A stretch of DNA of 64,000 bases from JAGQIB01 sp041393395 (lineage in GTDB: Bacteria > ARS69), in assembly GCA_041393395.1 (NCBI GenBank), contig JAWKKG010000003.1, positions 868,001-932,000 of the forward strand, in the 5' to 3' direction. A program made the position numbers and the translations under genes. The notes beneath the pieces were generated by a model, which saw nothing but the letters and a program-made list of their open reading frames with translations, was not told the DNA's origin and ran no database searches. Of this stretch, positions 40,800 through 49,483 are shown piece by piece; the first letter of the stretch is position 1; each line of letters starts with the position of its first letter.

Positions 40800-41345
40800 T
40801 CAGTCGTTCTGCGCGTTCTTGCGGTCCACCCAGATACGCACCGCGGCGCCGTCGTCGTTCACCGTGACGAGGTTCTCGCCCTCGTACTTCGAGAGCACGT
40901 CGAGGGCGGCGAGGATGTCGAGCTCGTCGTCCTCGCCGGACACGAGCGCCGAGAGCACCTCGATCGGCATGCGCACGTTGACGGTGTCGTCGTCGTCCTC
41001 ACGGATGTCCACGTGCAGGAACTTGCCTTCCTTGCGGACCTTCACCGTGTCGCGGCCGTCCTCGACGGTGACGTACTCGCCGTCCTGGGCGTCGCGGATC
41101 GCGCGGAGCAGGGTCACGATCTGCTCGGGCTCGAGGTCCATGTCGTCGATGCGGACCCGGCCGTGGTGGAACTCGTCGGCTTCGATCAGCGGGAGCGCCG
41201 CGGTGACGACCGTCAGCGGGACGTTGACGCGGACCCGGTCGCCGTCGTCGTCGACGGCCACGTGCAGCCAGCGGGAGTCGTCGCCGGCGGACGCGACGAC
41301 GGGAATCATCAGGGCGACGATCGGGATCAGTCGGAGCAGCTTCAT
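40800..41345 (-). CDS. Exported protein with two tandem YvlB-like domains
   Basis: The 181-residue protein has a signal peptide at residues 1-20 (LLRLIPIVALMIPVVASAG). Two repeats follow. Repeat 1 (about 26-105) reads WLHVAVDDDGDRVRVNVPL, helix, DGEYVTVEDGRDTVKVRKEG. Repeat 2 (about 106-178) reads FLHVDIREDDDDTVNVRMPI, helix, EGENLVTVNDDGAAVRIWVD. Both are very acidic. The pattern matches the YvlB/SHOCT-like C-terminal domain. It is the first gene of a pair; the next gene carries a third copy. It is probably periplasmic, as there is no lipobox. Confidence 0.75.
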   Translation of the reverse strand: MKLLRLIPIVALMIPVVASAGDDSRWLHVAVDDDGDRVRVNVPLTVVTAALPLIEADEFHHGRVRIDDMDLEPEQIVTLLRAIRDAQDGEYVTVEDGRDTVKVRKEGKFLHVDIREDDDDTVNVRMPIEVLSALVSGEDDELDILAALDVLSKYEGENLVTVNDDGAAVRIWVDRKNAQND

Positions 41346-41672
41346 CGGGCACCCCCCGGTTTGCGTTGGTGATAGGGGGCTTACGGGAGGCGAGGCCGCC
41401 GGGTTGCGGGTTCTCGCCGATTCGGGGCCGATCGAGGGCCGATTCTGGGACGAACGGACACGTGCGGCCCGGCCCCCGGCCCGCAAGGACAGGAATCGTG
41501 TCGTATTGGGTGAAAAATGGCGGCGGGGGGCTGTCCCGGACGAGGATCGGGGAGAGGCGCCCTCCCGGACCGACCCCGAATCCGGGACGGGATCAAGCGG
41601 GCGGGCGCCGGTGCCGATCGCACGAATCAGGGAGAGCGCCGATCGGGAGAACCGGCGCGAACGGGAGGATCC
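41346..41672. other. 327-base divergent intergenic region
   Basis: This separates the YvlB-like pair (minus) from the degenerate kinase gene (plus). It is mostly G/C-rich with one AT-richer patch near 41497-41520 (GTGTCGTATTGGGTGAAAAA). I see no firm promoter pair, no hairpin with a T-tract and no gene. Confidence 0.4.
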
Positions 41673-42857
41673 ATGATCGACCTGCGCCGATCGCGCGGGG
41701 CCGGCGAGTGCCACCGTTTGGTGGAGGACCTCGACGGGCTCCGGCCGTCACTCGACGCCATCCTGGCGCGCGTGAACCAGTTGCTGCAGACCCCGCTGTC
41801 CGGGGACAGCCGCCAGCACGCGGATTCGATCGCGCGCGACGCCCGGTCCCTGCTCGCCCGGGTGGGGAGCATCCGCGACGTGGCGGAGCTCACCGAGGGA
41901 CACCTCGGGATCCGGGAGATCGAGTTCTCGCCCGCGGTCGCACTGCGGGCGGAGATCGACCGCCTGGCCCCGCTCGCGGAGGGCGAAGGGCTCGACCTCT
42001 CGCTTCGTCTGGAGACGGACCTTCCGGCGCGCGTGGTGGGCGACCCGAGTCGCATCCGCCAGGCGCTCGAGGAACTCGTCCGCTTCGCGGTGGATCACAC
42101 CCCGCGCGGGAGCGTCGAGGTTCGCGCCGGGTGGGCCGAGGAAGACGTCCTGCGGATCACGGTGGAGGACACCGGGGTCGGGACCCGTTCCGAGCATCTC
42201 GAGCGCGTGCTCGCGGGCGAGCCGTCGAGCCACGGTCTGGCGTTCGCGCGCGAGCTCGTGGAGCTCATGGGCGGCACGCTCGTGGGACGCAGCCGGCTCG
42301 GGCTCGGTTCGCGCTTCGACCTGGAGCTGCCGCTCGAACGAGCGGCCCAATCCGTGCCGCTCGTGCACGGGCGACTCGCGGGGTCACGGATCCTGTTCCT
42401 CGGCGAGGAGGATCCGGAGCTCGAGGAACGTCTCGAGTCGCTCGGCGCGCGCACGATGTACTGCGGATCGTCCACGCAGGCGCTGCGTCGACTGCGCGAG
42501 ACGGCCGAGGCGGGCGAGCCGTTCGATCTTCTCGTCGCGAATCCGCCGTTCTCGGGTCCGGACGCCCTCACGTTCGGCTCGCTCGTGCAGGGCGACACGC
42601 GACTGCGCTCCACGGAGCTCGTCCTCGTCGCGCCGGCCGGTCAGCCGGGGGACGCGGCGCGTCTGGAGGCGGTGGGCTGGCGCGGCTACTTCACGCGACC
42701 TTCCACGCCGGAGTTCCTCACGCTCGCGCTCGCCACCGTGCTCGGCACGGCCCGCAACTTCGGTCCGCGCTTCGTGACCCGGCATCTCCTCGCGGAGTGC
42801 GAGGTCATCGCGGAGGACGAGGTCGCGGCGCGGACGAATCGATCGCGCTTCGAATGA
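41673..42857 (+). CDS. Degenerate hybrid histidine kinase-like protein
   Basis: The 394-residue soluble protein starts at an ATG after GGGAGGA. Residues about 15-75 are a helical dimerisation-like region without a clear phospho-His box. Residues about 85-225 are a GHKL ATPase-like domain (GDPSRIRQALEELVRFAVDH, TVEDTGVGTRSEHL, LGLGSRFDLELPL). The N-box Asn that binds Mg-ATP is missing (LVRFA where LxxNA is expected). Residues about 235-350 resemble a receiver (SRILFLGEEDPELEERLE), but the acceptor Asp position reads DLLVANPPFSGPD. It may be a pseudo-kinase scaffold. Its last 53 bases overlap the end of the convergent acyltransferase gene. Confidence 0.72.
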   Translation: MIDLRRSRGAGECHRLVEDLDGLRPSLDAILARVNQLLQTPLSGDSRQHADSIARDARSLLARVGSIRDVAELTEGHLGIREIEFSPAVALRAEIDRLAPLAEGEGLDLSLRLETDLPARVVGDPSRIRQALEELVRFAVDHTPRGSVEVRAGWAEEDVLRITVEDTGVGTRSEHLERVLAGEPSSHGLAFARELVELMGGTLVGRSRLGLGSRFDLELPLERAAQSVPLVHGRLAGSRILFLGEEDPELEERLESLGARTMYCGSSTQALRRLRETAEAGEPFDLLVANPPFSGPDALTFGSLVQGDTRLRSTELVLVAPAGQPGDAARLEAVGWRGYFTRPSTPEFLTLALATVLGTARNFGPRFVTRHLLAECEVIAEDEVAARTNRSRFE

Positions 42858-43542
42858 CCTCGAACGCGAGCGCGGAGAGCTGATCCGGCGTGCGCCCGTC
42901 GACCTCGATGGGGTCGTGCAGGCGCACGCGCACGACACCCGGACGCAGCCGGAACCCGCTCACCTGCTGGAACTCGAACGCCCCCGTCATCGAGACGGGG
43001 ATGATCGCCGCCCCCCAGCGCGTCGCCAGGCGGAACACCCCGGAGCGGAACAGGCTCAATGAGCCGTCTCGCGTGCGGGTCCCCTCCGGAAAGATGACGA
43101 GGCTGTAGCCGCGGTCGAGACGATCGCGTGCCTCCCGGTCCAGCCGTACCAGCCCCTCGCGGGATGGCCGATCCGGCACCGGCACGTTGCCGAACGCACG
43201 CATCAACCAGCCGTACACGGGCACGTCGAAGTGTGACTCGAGCTCGAGGCCACGTGCTCGCTGCCCGAGCGACGCGTAGACGACGAACGGATCGAACACG
43301 TTCACGTGGTTCGACAGGAACAGGTACTTCGCCCCGGCGTCGATTCTCGGCGAGCGCTCCACCTCCAGCCGCATCCCGGCGAGTCGCACGACGTTCCGGG
43401 AGTACAGGCGAAGCAGCGGCTCGATGCGTCGCGGGCCGAGCAGCGGCCGCAGAGCGACGAGAAGCAACGTGGCCGGAATGAAGTGCGCGAAGCTGATCGC
43501 CCACCGGAACGCGGAGCGCACGTCTGCGCCGAGGTCGCTCAC
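42805..43542 (-). CDS. 1-acyl-glycerol-3-phosphate acyltransferase-like protein (PlsC family)
   Basis: This 245-residue protein is the last gene of the lipid operon, starting at a GTG that overlaps the upstream TGA. A membrane-binding hydrophobic segment lies near residues 15-35. PlsC motifs are intact: block I HVNVFD (in LFLSNHVNVFDPFVV, HxxxxD), block II region VPVPDRPSREGL, block III VIFPEGTRTRDGSLSLFRSG and block IV IIPVSMTG. It transfers an acyl group from ACP or CoA to a glycerol-phosphate-like or alcohol acceptor. With two acyl ligases, an ACP and two reductases in the same operon, it is probably dedicated to a special lipid rather than bulk phospholipid. The 3' end overlaps a convergent gene. 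Confidence 0.9.
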   Translation of the reverse strand: MSDLGADVRSAFRWAISFAHFIPATLLLVALRPLLGPRRIEPLLRLYSRNVVRLAGMRLEVERSPRIDAGAKYLFLSNHVNVFDPFVVYASLGQRARGLELESHFDVPVYGWLMRAFGNVPVPDRPSREGLVRLDREARDRLDRGYSLVIFPEGTRTRDGSLSLFRSGVFRLATRWGAAIIPVSMTGAFEFQQVSGFRLRPGVVRVRLHDPIEVDGRTPDQLSALAFEVIRSAIDSSAPRPRPPR

Positions 43543-45338
43543 GCCAGCGGCCGCATTCGATCGGGAGACGACCGCTCCCGCAGGTGCTCCGCCAGCACGC
43601 CGCGCTTCACCTTCATCGAGGCCGTGCGCGGGAACTCCTCGCTCCAGAACAGCACCGCACTCGCCCGCTGGTGCTCGGGGAGTCGCCGGTTGCGGGTTTC
43701 GATCTCCGCGAACAGCTCGTCCTCCGAGGGGCGTTCGGGATCGGGCCGCGCCACGAGCACGAGTCGCTCGTCGCGGGCCGTGCCCGGCCAGAGCCAGTGA
43801 GCCGCGAACAGGCACAGATCCGGCGCGAGCCCCGCGAAGGCGATCTCCACGTCCTCGGGGTACACGTTCTTGCCGCCTTCGGTCACGATCATGTTCTTGC
43901 GACGCCCCACGAGCTGGAGCGCGCCTCCCGCGGTGAGGCGGCCGAGGTCGCCGGTGCACAGCCAGCCCTCCGCGAACGTCTCCGCCGTGAGTTCGGGATC
44001 GTCGAGGTAGCCGCGCATGATCATCGGACTGCGAACGCGAACCTCGCCGATGCCGTCCGGGCCGGGGTCGGCGATCGTGAGCTCGATGCCGGGGAGCGGA
44101 GTGCCGACCGTCTCCGGTTGCGGGGGATCGAGACGATCGAGCGTGATCGCGGTGCCCGCCTCCGTGAGGCCGTAGCCGTTCGCCACGGGGATGCCGAGCC
44201 GGTGGAAGAAACGCAACGTCTCCGGCGCGGAGTATGCGCCGCCCACGAACAGTGCCTCGAGCCGGCCGCCGAACGCGTCGTGCACGGGGCGCAGCAGGCG
44301 ACGTGCGATCGCGGGGCGCGGCCTGCCGCCCGACAGCGCGACGTTCAGGCGCACGAGTCCCTCGAACACCGCGCGCCGGAGCGGCGGCAGCTCGTCGAAA
44401 CGGCGGCGAAGTCCCGTCTCCAGGTTCTTGAGCACCAGGGGGACGAGCGCCATGTGCGTGATGCGGTAGCGCGGGAACGCGTCGCGCACGAACTCCGGAC
44501 GCAGCGTGCGCAGGTGCACCACCGTCGCGCCGCGGAAGTACGGGCCCAGGAACCCGACCATGAAGTCGATCGCGTGGTTCGTGGGGAGGATCGAGAGGTA
44601 CCGCGTGCCGGGGCCGAGCGGGTGCAGCTGCGCGAGCGCGTCGAACTGGGCGAGGTAGTTGCCGTGCGTGAGCTGGCAGCCCTTGGGGCGACCGCCCGTG
44701 CCCGAGGAGTACACCAGGCAGGCGACGTCTTCCGGCGCGCGCTCCACCGTCGGGGGGACGCTGATGGGGGCGGGCTCTTCGGGCACGGCGCCGGCATCAC
44801 GAGTCGGGTCGGACGGAGCGCCGGCGCCCGTGGTCTCATCGAACGGCGTCGCGCGCGCGGTCGCCGGCCGGGCGATCTCCTGGCCCGGGGGCACGTCGGT
44901 CGCCACGACGTCCGCGATCCCGAGCGACGCGAACTCCGCCACGCCTCCCTGCGCCCGCAGCAGATGCCACTCCGCGAACACGACCTTCGGCTTCGCGTGC
45001 GCGAGGAGCGCGACCTGCTCCCCGGCCGAGAGCTTGAAGTCCAGCGGCACGAGCACGCCGCCGCGCCGGAACACGGCCGCCGCGGCGACGTGCCAGCGCG
45101 CCTGGTTCGACATCACGATCGCGGCGCGATCTCCCGGCCCGAAGCCGCGCTCCGCGAGCCACGCCGCGAGCCCTCCGGAACGTGCCTCGAGATCCCGGTA
45201 CGTCAGGCGACCGTTCTCGCGATCGCGGTCCGCCTCGATGTGCGCGAGCGCGTCGCCGTGGCGCGCGAACGCCCGCGTCAACGCCACGCCGAGACTCGTG
45301 GGGTTCCCGAGGTCGGACAGAGGGGAAGGAGTGGTCAA
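43539..45338 (-). CDS. AMP-dependent acyl-CoA/acyl-ACP ligase (lipid operon, second ligase)
   Basis: The 599-residue ANL-superfamily enzyme activates a carboxylic acid as acyl-AMP. Motifs include ACLVYSSGTGGRPKGCQLTH (P-loop), NGYGLTEAGTAI, EGWLCTGDLGRLTAGG, LVGRRKNMIV and, at the C-terminus, FPRTASMKVKRGVL carrying the catalytic Lys. An unusual Pro/Ala/Thr-rich insert near residues 150-200 separates the N-terminal part from the P-loop. It starts with TTG overlapping the ACP stop by four bases and ends overlapping the plsC-like start. Direct coupling to the ACP gene suggests it loads that carrier; this is inference. A fatty acid is the likeliest substrate. Confidence 0.92.
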   Translation of the reverse strand: MTTPSPLSDLGNPTSLGVALTRAFARHGDALAHIEADRDRENGRLTYRDLEARSGGLAAWLAERGFGPGDRAAIVMSNQARWHVAAAAVFRRGGVLVPLDFKLSAGEQVALLAHAKPKVVFAEWHLLRAQGGVAEFASLGIADVVATDVPPGQEIARPATARATPFDETTGAGAPSDPTRDAGAVPEEPAPISVPPTVERAPEDVACLVYSSGTGGRPKGCQLTHGNYLAQFDALAQLHPLGPGTRYLSILPTNHAIDFMVGFLGPYFRGATVVHLRTLRPEFVRDAFPRYRITHMALVPLVLKNLETGLRRRFDELPPLRRAVFEGLVRLNVALSGGRPRPAIARRLLRPVHDAFGGRLEALFVGGAYSAPETLRFFHRLGIPVANGYGLTEAGTAITLDRLDPPQPETVGTPLPGIELTIADPGPDGIGEVRVRSPMIMRGYLDDPELTAETFAEGWLCTGDLGRLTAGGALQLVGRRKNMIVTEGGKNVYPEDVEIAFAGLAPDLCLFAAHWLWPGTARDERLVLVARPDPERPSEDELFAEIETRNRRLPEHQRASAVLFWSEEFPRTASMKVKRGVLAEHLRERSSPDRMRPLA

Positions 45339-45577
45339 CGTCGCGCGTGGATCCGCTCGGAGAGCGTGCGGAAATCGGTGACGCCCTGCATCTCCCAGTC
45401 CGGCAGCTCCACGCCGAAGTGACCCTCCAGGCGCGAGAGCAGTTCCAGCGCCTTGAGGCTGTCGATGCGAAGCTTCGCGAAGAAGTCGTCGTCCGGCGCG
45501 AGCGTGTCGCGCGAGACGTCGAAGTGGCGGGCGGCGAGATCCAGGATCTCCTCCAGTGTCTCGTTCGGCGTGCTCAT
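45335..45577 (-). CDS. Acyl carrier protein (lipid operon)
   Basis: The 80-residue four-helix carrier has the phosphopantetheine site RIDSLKALELLSRLE (Ser near residue 40). The D of the normal DSL motif is kept. The sequence is acidic, as expected, with LAPDDDFFAKLRIDSLKAL before helix II. It is a free-standing, pathway-specific carrier and not the housekeeping AcpP by context. It lies eight bases after the crotonase stop and overlaps the start of the following ligase, so it should be made in step with it. Confidence 0.93.
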   Translation of the reverse strand: MSTPNETLEEILDLAARHFDVSRDTLAPDDDFFAKLRIDSLKALELLSRLEGHFGVELPDWEMQGVTDFRTLSERIHARR

Positions 45578-45585
45578 CTCGGACC

Positions 45586-46404
45586 TCACGGAAGGTAGGG
45601 AAGCGGATCCGCGCTGTTCACGAACCGGCGGAGGCCTTCCTCCACCGCGGGGCGGGCGAGCAGCTCGCAGAAGACGTCGATCTCCTCGGCGAGCCGTTCG
45701 TACGGGACGGGCTTCGCGAATCGCTTCGCGGCCGTCGCGGTGCCGGCGTCGAACTTCGTGGTCTGCGCCGCGGTCGCGAGGGCGGCCGGCAGCGCCTGGC
45801 CCTCTCCCACGAGCTGACTCACGAGGCCGACCTCGTGCGCGCGCTTCGCGTTCAGGCTGCGGCCCGTGAGCAGCAGGTCGCGGACGACCGCGTTGCCCAC
45901 GTCGCGTTCGAGGCGCGGGATGCCGCCGAAGCCGGGAATCAGGCCCAGCCGCAGCTCGGGGAAGCAGAACCGCGCGAGCTTGTCGGCCACGAGTACATCG
46001 CAGGCCAGCGCGAGCTCGAAGCCGCCGCCGAATACCATGCCGTGGAGCGCCGCGATCGTGGTGAGGGAGGAGTCGTCGAGGCGGTTCAGCACCGCGTGGA
46101 TGCGCTCCAGGAACTCGCGCACGCCGGCGACGCGCTCGCTTGCGGGAAGGGCCTCCGCGCGTCGCCACAGCTCGCGCAGGTCCGCGCCCGCGCAGAATCC
46201 CGCCGGCAACGACGAGTACAGGACCAGCGCCCGCGCCCGCTCCTCCAGTGCCGGCAGCGCGCCGGCGAGGCGCTCGAGATCGTCGAGCATCTCGCTGCCG
46301 ATCTCGTTCGCGGGCGCGCGATGCAGCTCCACCCGCACGACGTGACCCTCGACGGACCAGGAAAGCGTGTCTCCGCGGTACTCGAGCACGTCGCCTCCCG
46401 TCAC
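45586..46404 (-). CDS. Enoyl-CoA hydratase/isomerase (crotonase) family protein
   Basis: The 272-residue protein starts at a GTG that overlaps the stop of the upstream ligase. Crotonase features include APANEIGSEML, then SSLPAGFCAGADLREL (first oxyanion loop), HGMVFGGGFELALACDVLVA with catalytic Glu, FPELRLGLIPGFGGIPRL with the second Glu, and GRSLNAKRAHEVGLVSQLV. Both acidic residues needed for hydratase activity are present. In this operon it could hydrate or isomerise an enoyl-thioester on the ACP or CoA, shaping the lipid chain. The exact substrate is unknown. Confidence 0.92.
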   Translation of the reverse strand: MTGGDVLEYRGDTLSWSVEGHVVRVELHRAPANEIGSEMLDDLERLAGALPALEERARALVLYSSLPAGFCAGADLRELWRRAEALPASERVAGVREFLERIHAVLNRLDDSSLTTIAALHGMVFGGGFELALACDVLVADKLARFCFPELRLGLIPGFGGIPRLERDVGNAVVRDLLLTGRSLNAKRAHEVGLVSQLVGEGQALPAALATAAQTTKFDAGTATAAKRFAKPVPYERLAEEIDVFCELLARPAVEEGLRRFVNSADPLPYLP

Positions 46405-48044
46405 GCCGACACGGCGGACTGCGCGTACAGCGCGTCGATCGAGTCACGGAACCGCTCGGCGATCGCGGCGCGCCGGAGCTTTCCGTTCGCGGTGAGGAGC
46501 CCATCCTCGGCTGTGAACGGTGTCTCGATCACGAGTGATCCGCGCACGCGCCGGTAGTGGGGGAGATCGACGTTGATCTCCTCGAGCGCGCGTTCCACTT
46601 CTTCCGGCCTTACGGACCCCGTGACCAGGACCGCGAGCCACGGTTTCGCATCGCCGATCACCACCACCTGCTGGGCCGACGGCAGCCGCGCCGCGATCGC
46701 TTCCTCGAGCGGCTCGGGCGCGACGTTGTGGCCGGACGTCGGCACGATCAGGTTCTTGATGCGTCCGATCACGCGCCAGTTGCCGTCGGCATCCACCTCG
46801 CCCTGATCGCCCGTGCGGAACCAGCCGTCCGTGAACGACGCGGACGTCGCGTCCGGGCGGTTCCAGTAGCCGCCGAACACGTTCGGGCCGCGCGCGAGGA
46901 TCTCGTCGTGCTCGCCCAGCCGCATCTCCACGCCTTCCACCGCGCGGCCCACGCGGCCCGGCACCACGCGGTCCGGCTCGTCCATCGTGAGGATCGCGGT
47001 GGTCTCCGTGAGGCCGTAGACCTGGAGCACGGGGATGCCGATCAGGTCGAAGAATCCCTGCGTTTCGCTCGTCAACGGCGCGGAGCCGCAGATCAGCGCG
47101 CGGAGTCGCGGCCCGAGGCGACGTCGCACCGTGGGGAACAGCACGGCGCGTGCCGTGCCGCGCGCCACGAAGTCGCGCCGGCGCGGGGATTCTCCGCGCA
47201 TCTCGGCCTGCTGCGCGCGCTCGGCGGCGCGGAACAGCGCGCGCGTCGGCGGGCGGCGCGCGAGTGCGCGCGTGATGCCCTCGCGCATCCGCTCCAGCAG
47301 CACCGGCACGTTCTGGAAGTAATGCGGCTTCGCGAGCGCGAGATCCTCCACGATCGAGGACAGATCCGTGTTCAGCGTGAGGATGCTCCGCCGGCCGAGC
47401 GACGCGAGCAGCAGGATCCACGATCCCGCGAAGCAGAAGGGCAGGTAGTGGAACACGCGATCCGGACCCGGCTCGCGGCCCATCAGTCCATCGAGGCGCC
47501 GGTTCGTTCGCTCGAGCATGAAGTCCAGGTTCGCGCCGGTCAGCACCACGCCCTTCGGCTCGCCCGACGTGCCGGACGTGTACAGGATCGCCACCGGCGA
47601 CTCGACGTCGCGCTCGGGCGGCGCGTCTCCGCGATCCTCCGCCTGATCGAGCGCAGCGAGCTCGTGGATCGGAACGTCGACTCCCGCTTGCCGCAGCGCC
47701 GCGGCCTGCTCGGCCGACTCCACCAGCACCAGCGTCGGGGTGGCGTCGCGCAGCAGCGCCGCCATCTCCGCCGGCTGGCTGCGCGCGTACAGCGGCACCA
47801 CGATCGCCCCGTGCGCGATGATCGCGAGATCGGCGGCGACCCAGCTCGCGGAGTTCGTGCCGAGCAGCGCCACGCGGTCGCCGCGGCGCACACCGGCGTC
47901 GCTCAGGAACGCACGCGCGCGTCGGATCCGCTCCGCGAGCCACGAGCCGGGGAACGCGAGAAGCTGTCCGCCTCGCGCCTCCTGCACGAACGGGTGATCG
48001 GGGTGGCGATCGAGCTCCCCGAGGATCCGCTCGAGGTGCTTCAC
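46401..48044 (-). CDS. Long-chain acyl-CoA synthetase-like AMP ligase (lipid operon, first ligase)
   Basis: The 547-residue protein is read from a GTG overlapping the upstream stop. ANL motifs are complete: VAILYTSGTSGEPKGVVLTG (P-loop), LQVYGLTETTAILTMDEPD, DGWFRTGDQGEVDADGN, VIGRIKNLIVPTSGHNVAPE and the catalytic C-terminal Lys in LLTANGKLRRAAI. The sequence FHYLPFCFAGSWILLLASL is typical of the long-chain (FadD15-like) branch. It would activate fatty acids as CoA or ACP thioesters. It is clearly different in sequence from the second ligase of the operon, so the two probably use different acids or acceptors. Confidence 0.93.
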   Translation of the reverse strand: MKHLERILGELDRHPDHPFVQEARGGQLLAFPGSWLAERIRRARAFLSDAGVRRGDRVALLGTNSASWVAADLAIIAHGAIVVPLYARSQPAEMAALLRDATPTLVLVESAEQAAALRQAGVDVPIHELAALDQAEDRGDAPPERDVESPVAILYTSGTSGEPKGVVLTGANLDFMLERTNRRLDGLMGREPGPDRVFHYLPFCFAGSWILLLASLGRRSILTLNTDLSSIVEDLALAKPHYFQNVPVLLERMREGITRALARRPPTRALFRAAERAQQAEMRGESPRRRDFVARGTARAVLFPTVRRRLGPRLRALICGSAPLTSETQGFFDLIGIPVLQVYGLTETTAILTMDEPDRVVPGRVGRAVEGVEMRLGEHDEILARGPNVFGGYWNRPDATSASFTDGWFRTGDQGEVDADGNWRVIGRIKNLIVPTSGHNVAPEPLEEAIAARLPSAQQVVVIGDAKPWLAVLVTGSVRPEEVERALEEINVDLPHYRRVRGSLVIETPFTAEDGLLTANGKLRRAAIAERFRDSIDALYAQSAVSA

Positions 48045-49483
48045 GCGGGAACTCCCGATCGATGAGGCGTGCCCAGTACGGGGGCGTCCGTCGCCCAGCG
48101 GGCGGCGAGCGCCTCGAGTCCGGGCGAGAGCGGCGGCAGGTACTCGCGCCAGGGGACGAGCCCTTCGCGGACGGGGAACTCCGCAAAGCGACGAGCGACT
48201 TCGGCCTCCAGGAACGCGCCCATGCGCGCCATCCGCACGAGGTTGTCCGCGACCGTGCGCCCGAGATCGTCGCGCATCGACTCCGCCTCGTCGTCCAGCC
48301 GATGCAGGATGCCGAGCAGTCGCTCCTCGAGCGCGGGGTCGTCCACCGTGAGCAGCAGATGCTCGTGGCCGCGCTCGTGCATCAGGTTGCGGATGCGCTC
48401 GTCCATCGTGATGCCGGCGGACGGCACGAGCGCCGGCATGCTCGTGACGATCGCGTGGAAGCGCGACGACACGAGCCGGTCGCAGCGCCGGAGGATCGAC
48501 ACGAGCGTGTGCATGTCGTGCTCGCCGGAGGCGAAAACCGGCGCTCCGTCGAGCCGGGCCGCGACGCGCTCGCACGCGTCCTGGTCCAGCGCTTCCATCG
48601 CCACGAGCACGGGAAACACTTGCCGCTCGCGCCGGTACGCGGTCACGGCGTTCGCGATCGAGGACAGGTAGCGGTCGTACGCCGCGTCGACGTCGGCGCC
48701 TGCGCGGTGGAAGTAGATCGAGCGGTAGTGGCTCTCCCGGTACGCGCCGAACAGTCGCGCCGCGCCCTTGAGGATCGACGGTCGCACGGGCCACCAGAAC
48801 GGATTGATCGGACACAGCCCGAGGATCGGGGTCGAGCCGTCCCAGCCGGCCGCGCGCAGCAGCGTGTCCGCCCGCTCGGCGCCCCGCGGCTCGAACGTCC
48901 ACGCGGTGTCGGTGCCGGGCTCGACCGGAACTCCGAGCGCGCGCAGGCGGGTCTCCGACTCGCGGTTGCGCGTGATCACGAGCGACGAGCCGCAATGCCG
49001 GCGCACGAGCCGTTCGAGGCCCGGGTGCATGTCGCCGGCCTCGGCGCCGTAGCCGATGGAGATCCCGTTCCGCGCCGAGGCGACCCCGAGCGCGCCGACC
49101 ATCATCGTGGTCAACGCATCCGCGAAGCGGCTCTTGAACATGGAGCCCTCGGCCGCGATCACTCCGTGGTGACGCGGCACCTCGCGTGCGAGGAACGGCG
49201 GGAACACGTCGGGCAGTTTCACCTGCCGCGACCGACCGAAGTAGCCCTCGGTGAGCCGGAAGTCCTGGGTGAGCACCGAGATGCGCACGCGGTCCGGACC
49301 GAGGACGTGCTCGATCTGCCGTACCATCTCCTCGACACGAACGTCGGAGCCGGTGTTGCGCGCGCCGTTGTAGCCCGCGATCAGCAGGTCGAGCGGCTGG
49401 CCGGGGCGCCACGGGCGGGCGGGGCCGCGCTTGGCGCCCTCGATCACGGCGCCGGTCCAGCGACGCAGCAGCACGTCACTCAT
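48041..49483 (-). CDS. Polysaccharide pyruvyltransferase family protein
   Basis: The 480-residue protein begins LLIAGYNGARNTGSDVRVEE (about residues 32-52), which matches the N-terminal GxxNxGD glycine-rich start of CsaB/PssK-type pyruvyltransferases. Later family features are LVITRNRESETRLRALGV, a GT-B-like TDTAWTF, then VSSRFHAIVTSMPALVPSAG with the conserved SxRxHxxI motif. Known members add a pyruvate ketal to a sugar; others have unknown acceptors. It overlaps the reductase upstream by eight bases and the ligase downstream by four. Its place in the middle of a lipid operon suggests that the lipid head group is modified. It is longer than typical CsaB proteins (about 350). Confidence 0.85.
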   Translation of the reverse strand: MSDVLLRRWTGAVIEGAKRGPARPWRPGQPLDLLIAGYNGARNTGSDVRVEEMVRQIEHVLGPDRVRISVLTQDFRLTEGYFGRSRQVKLPDVFPPFLAREVPRHHGVIAAEGSMFKSRFADALTTMMVGALGVASARNGISIGYGAEAGDMHPGLERLVRRHCGSSLVITRNRESETRLRALGVPVEPGTDTAWTFEPRGAERADTLLRAAGWDGSTPILGLCPINPFWWPVRPSILKGAARLFGAYRESHYRSIYFHRAGADVDAAYDRYLSSIANAVTAYRRERQVFPVLVAMEALDQDACERVAARLDGAPVFASGEHDMHTLVSILRRCDRLVSSRFHAIVTSMPALVPSAGITMDERIRNLMHERGHEHLLLTVDDPALEERLLGILHRLDDEAESMRDDLGRTVADNLVRMARMGAFLEAEVARRFAEFPVREGLVPWREYLPPLSPGLEALAARWATDAPVLGTPHRSGVPA

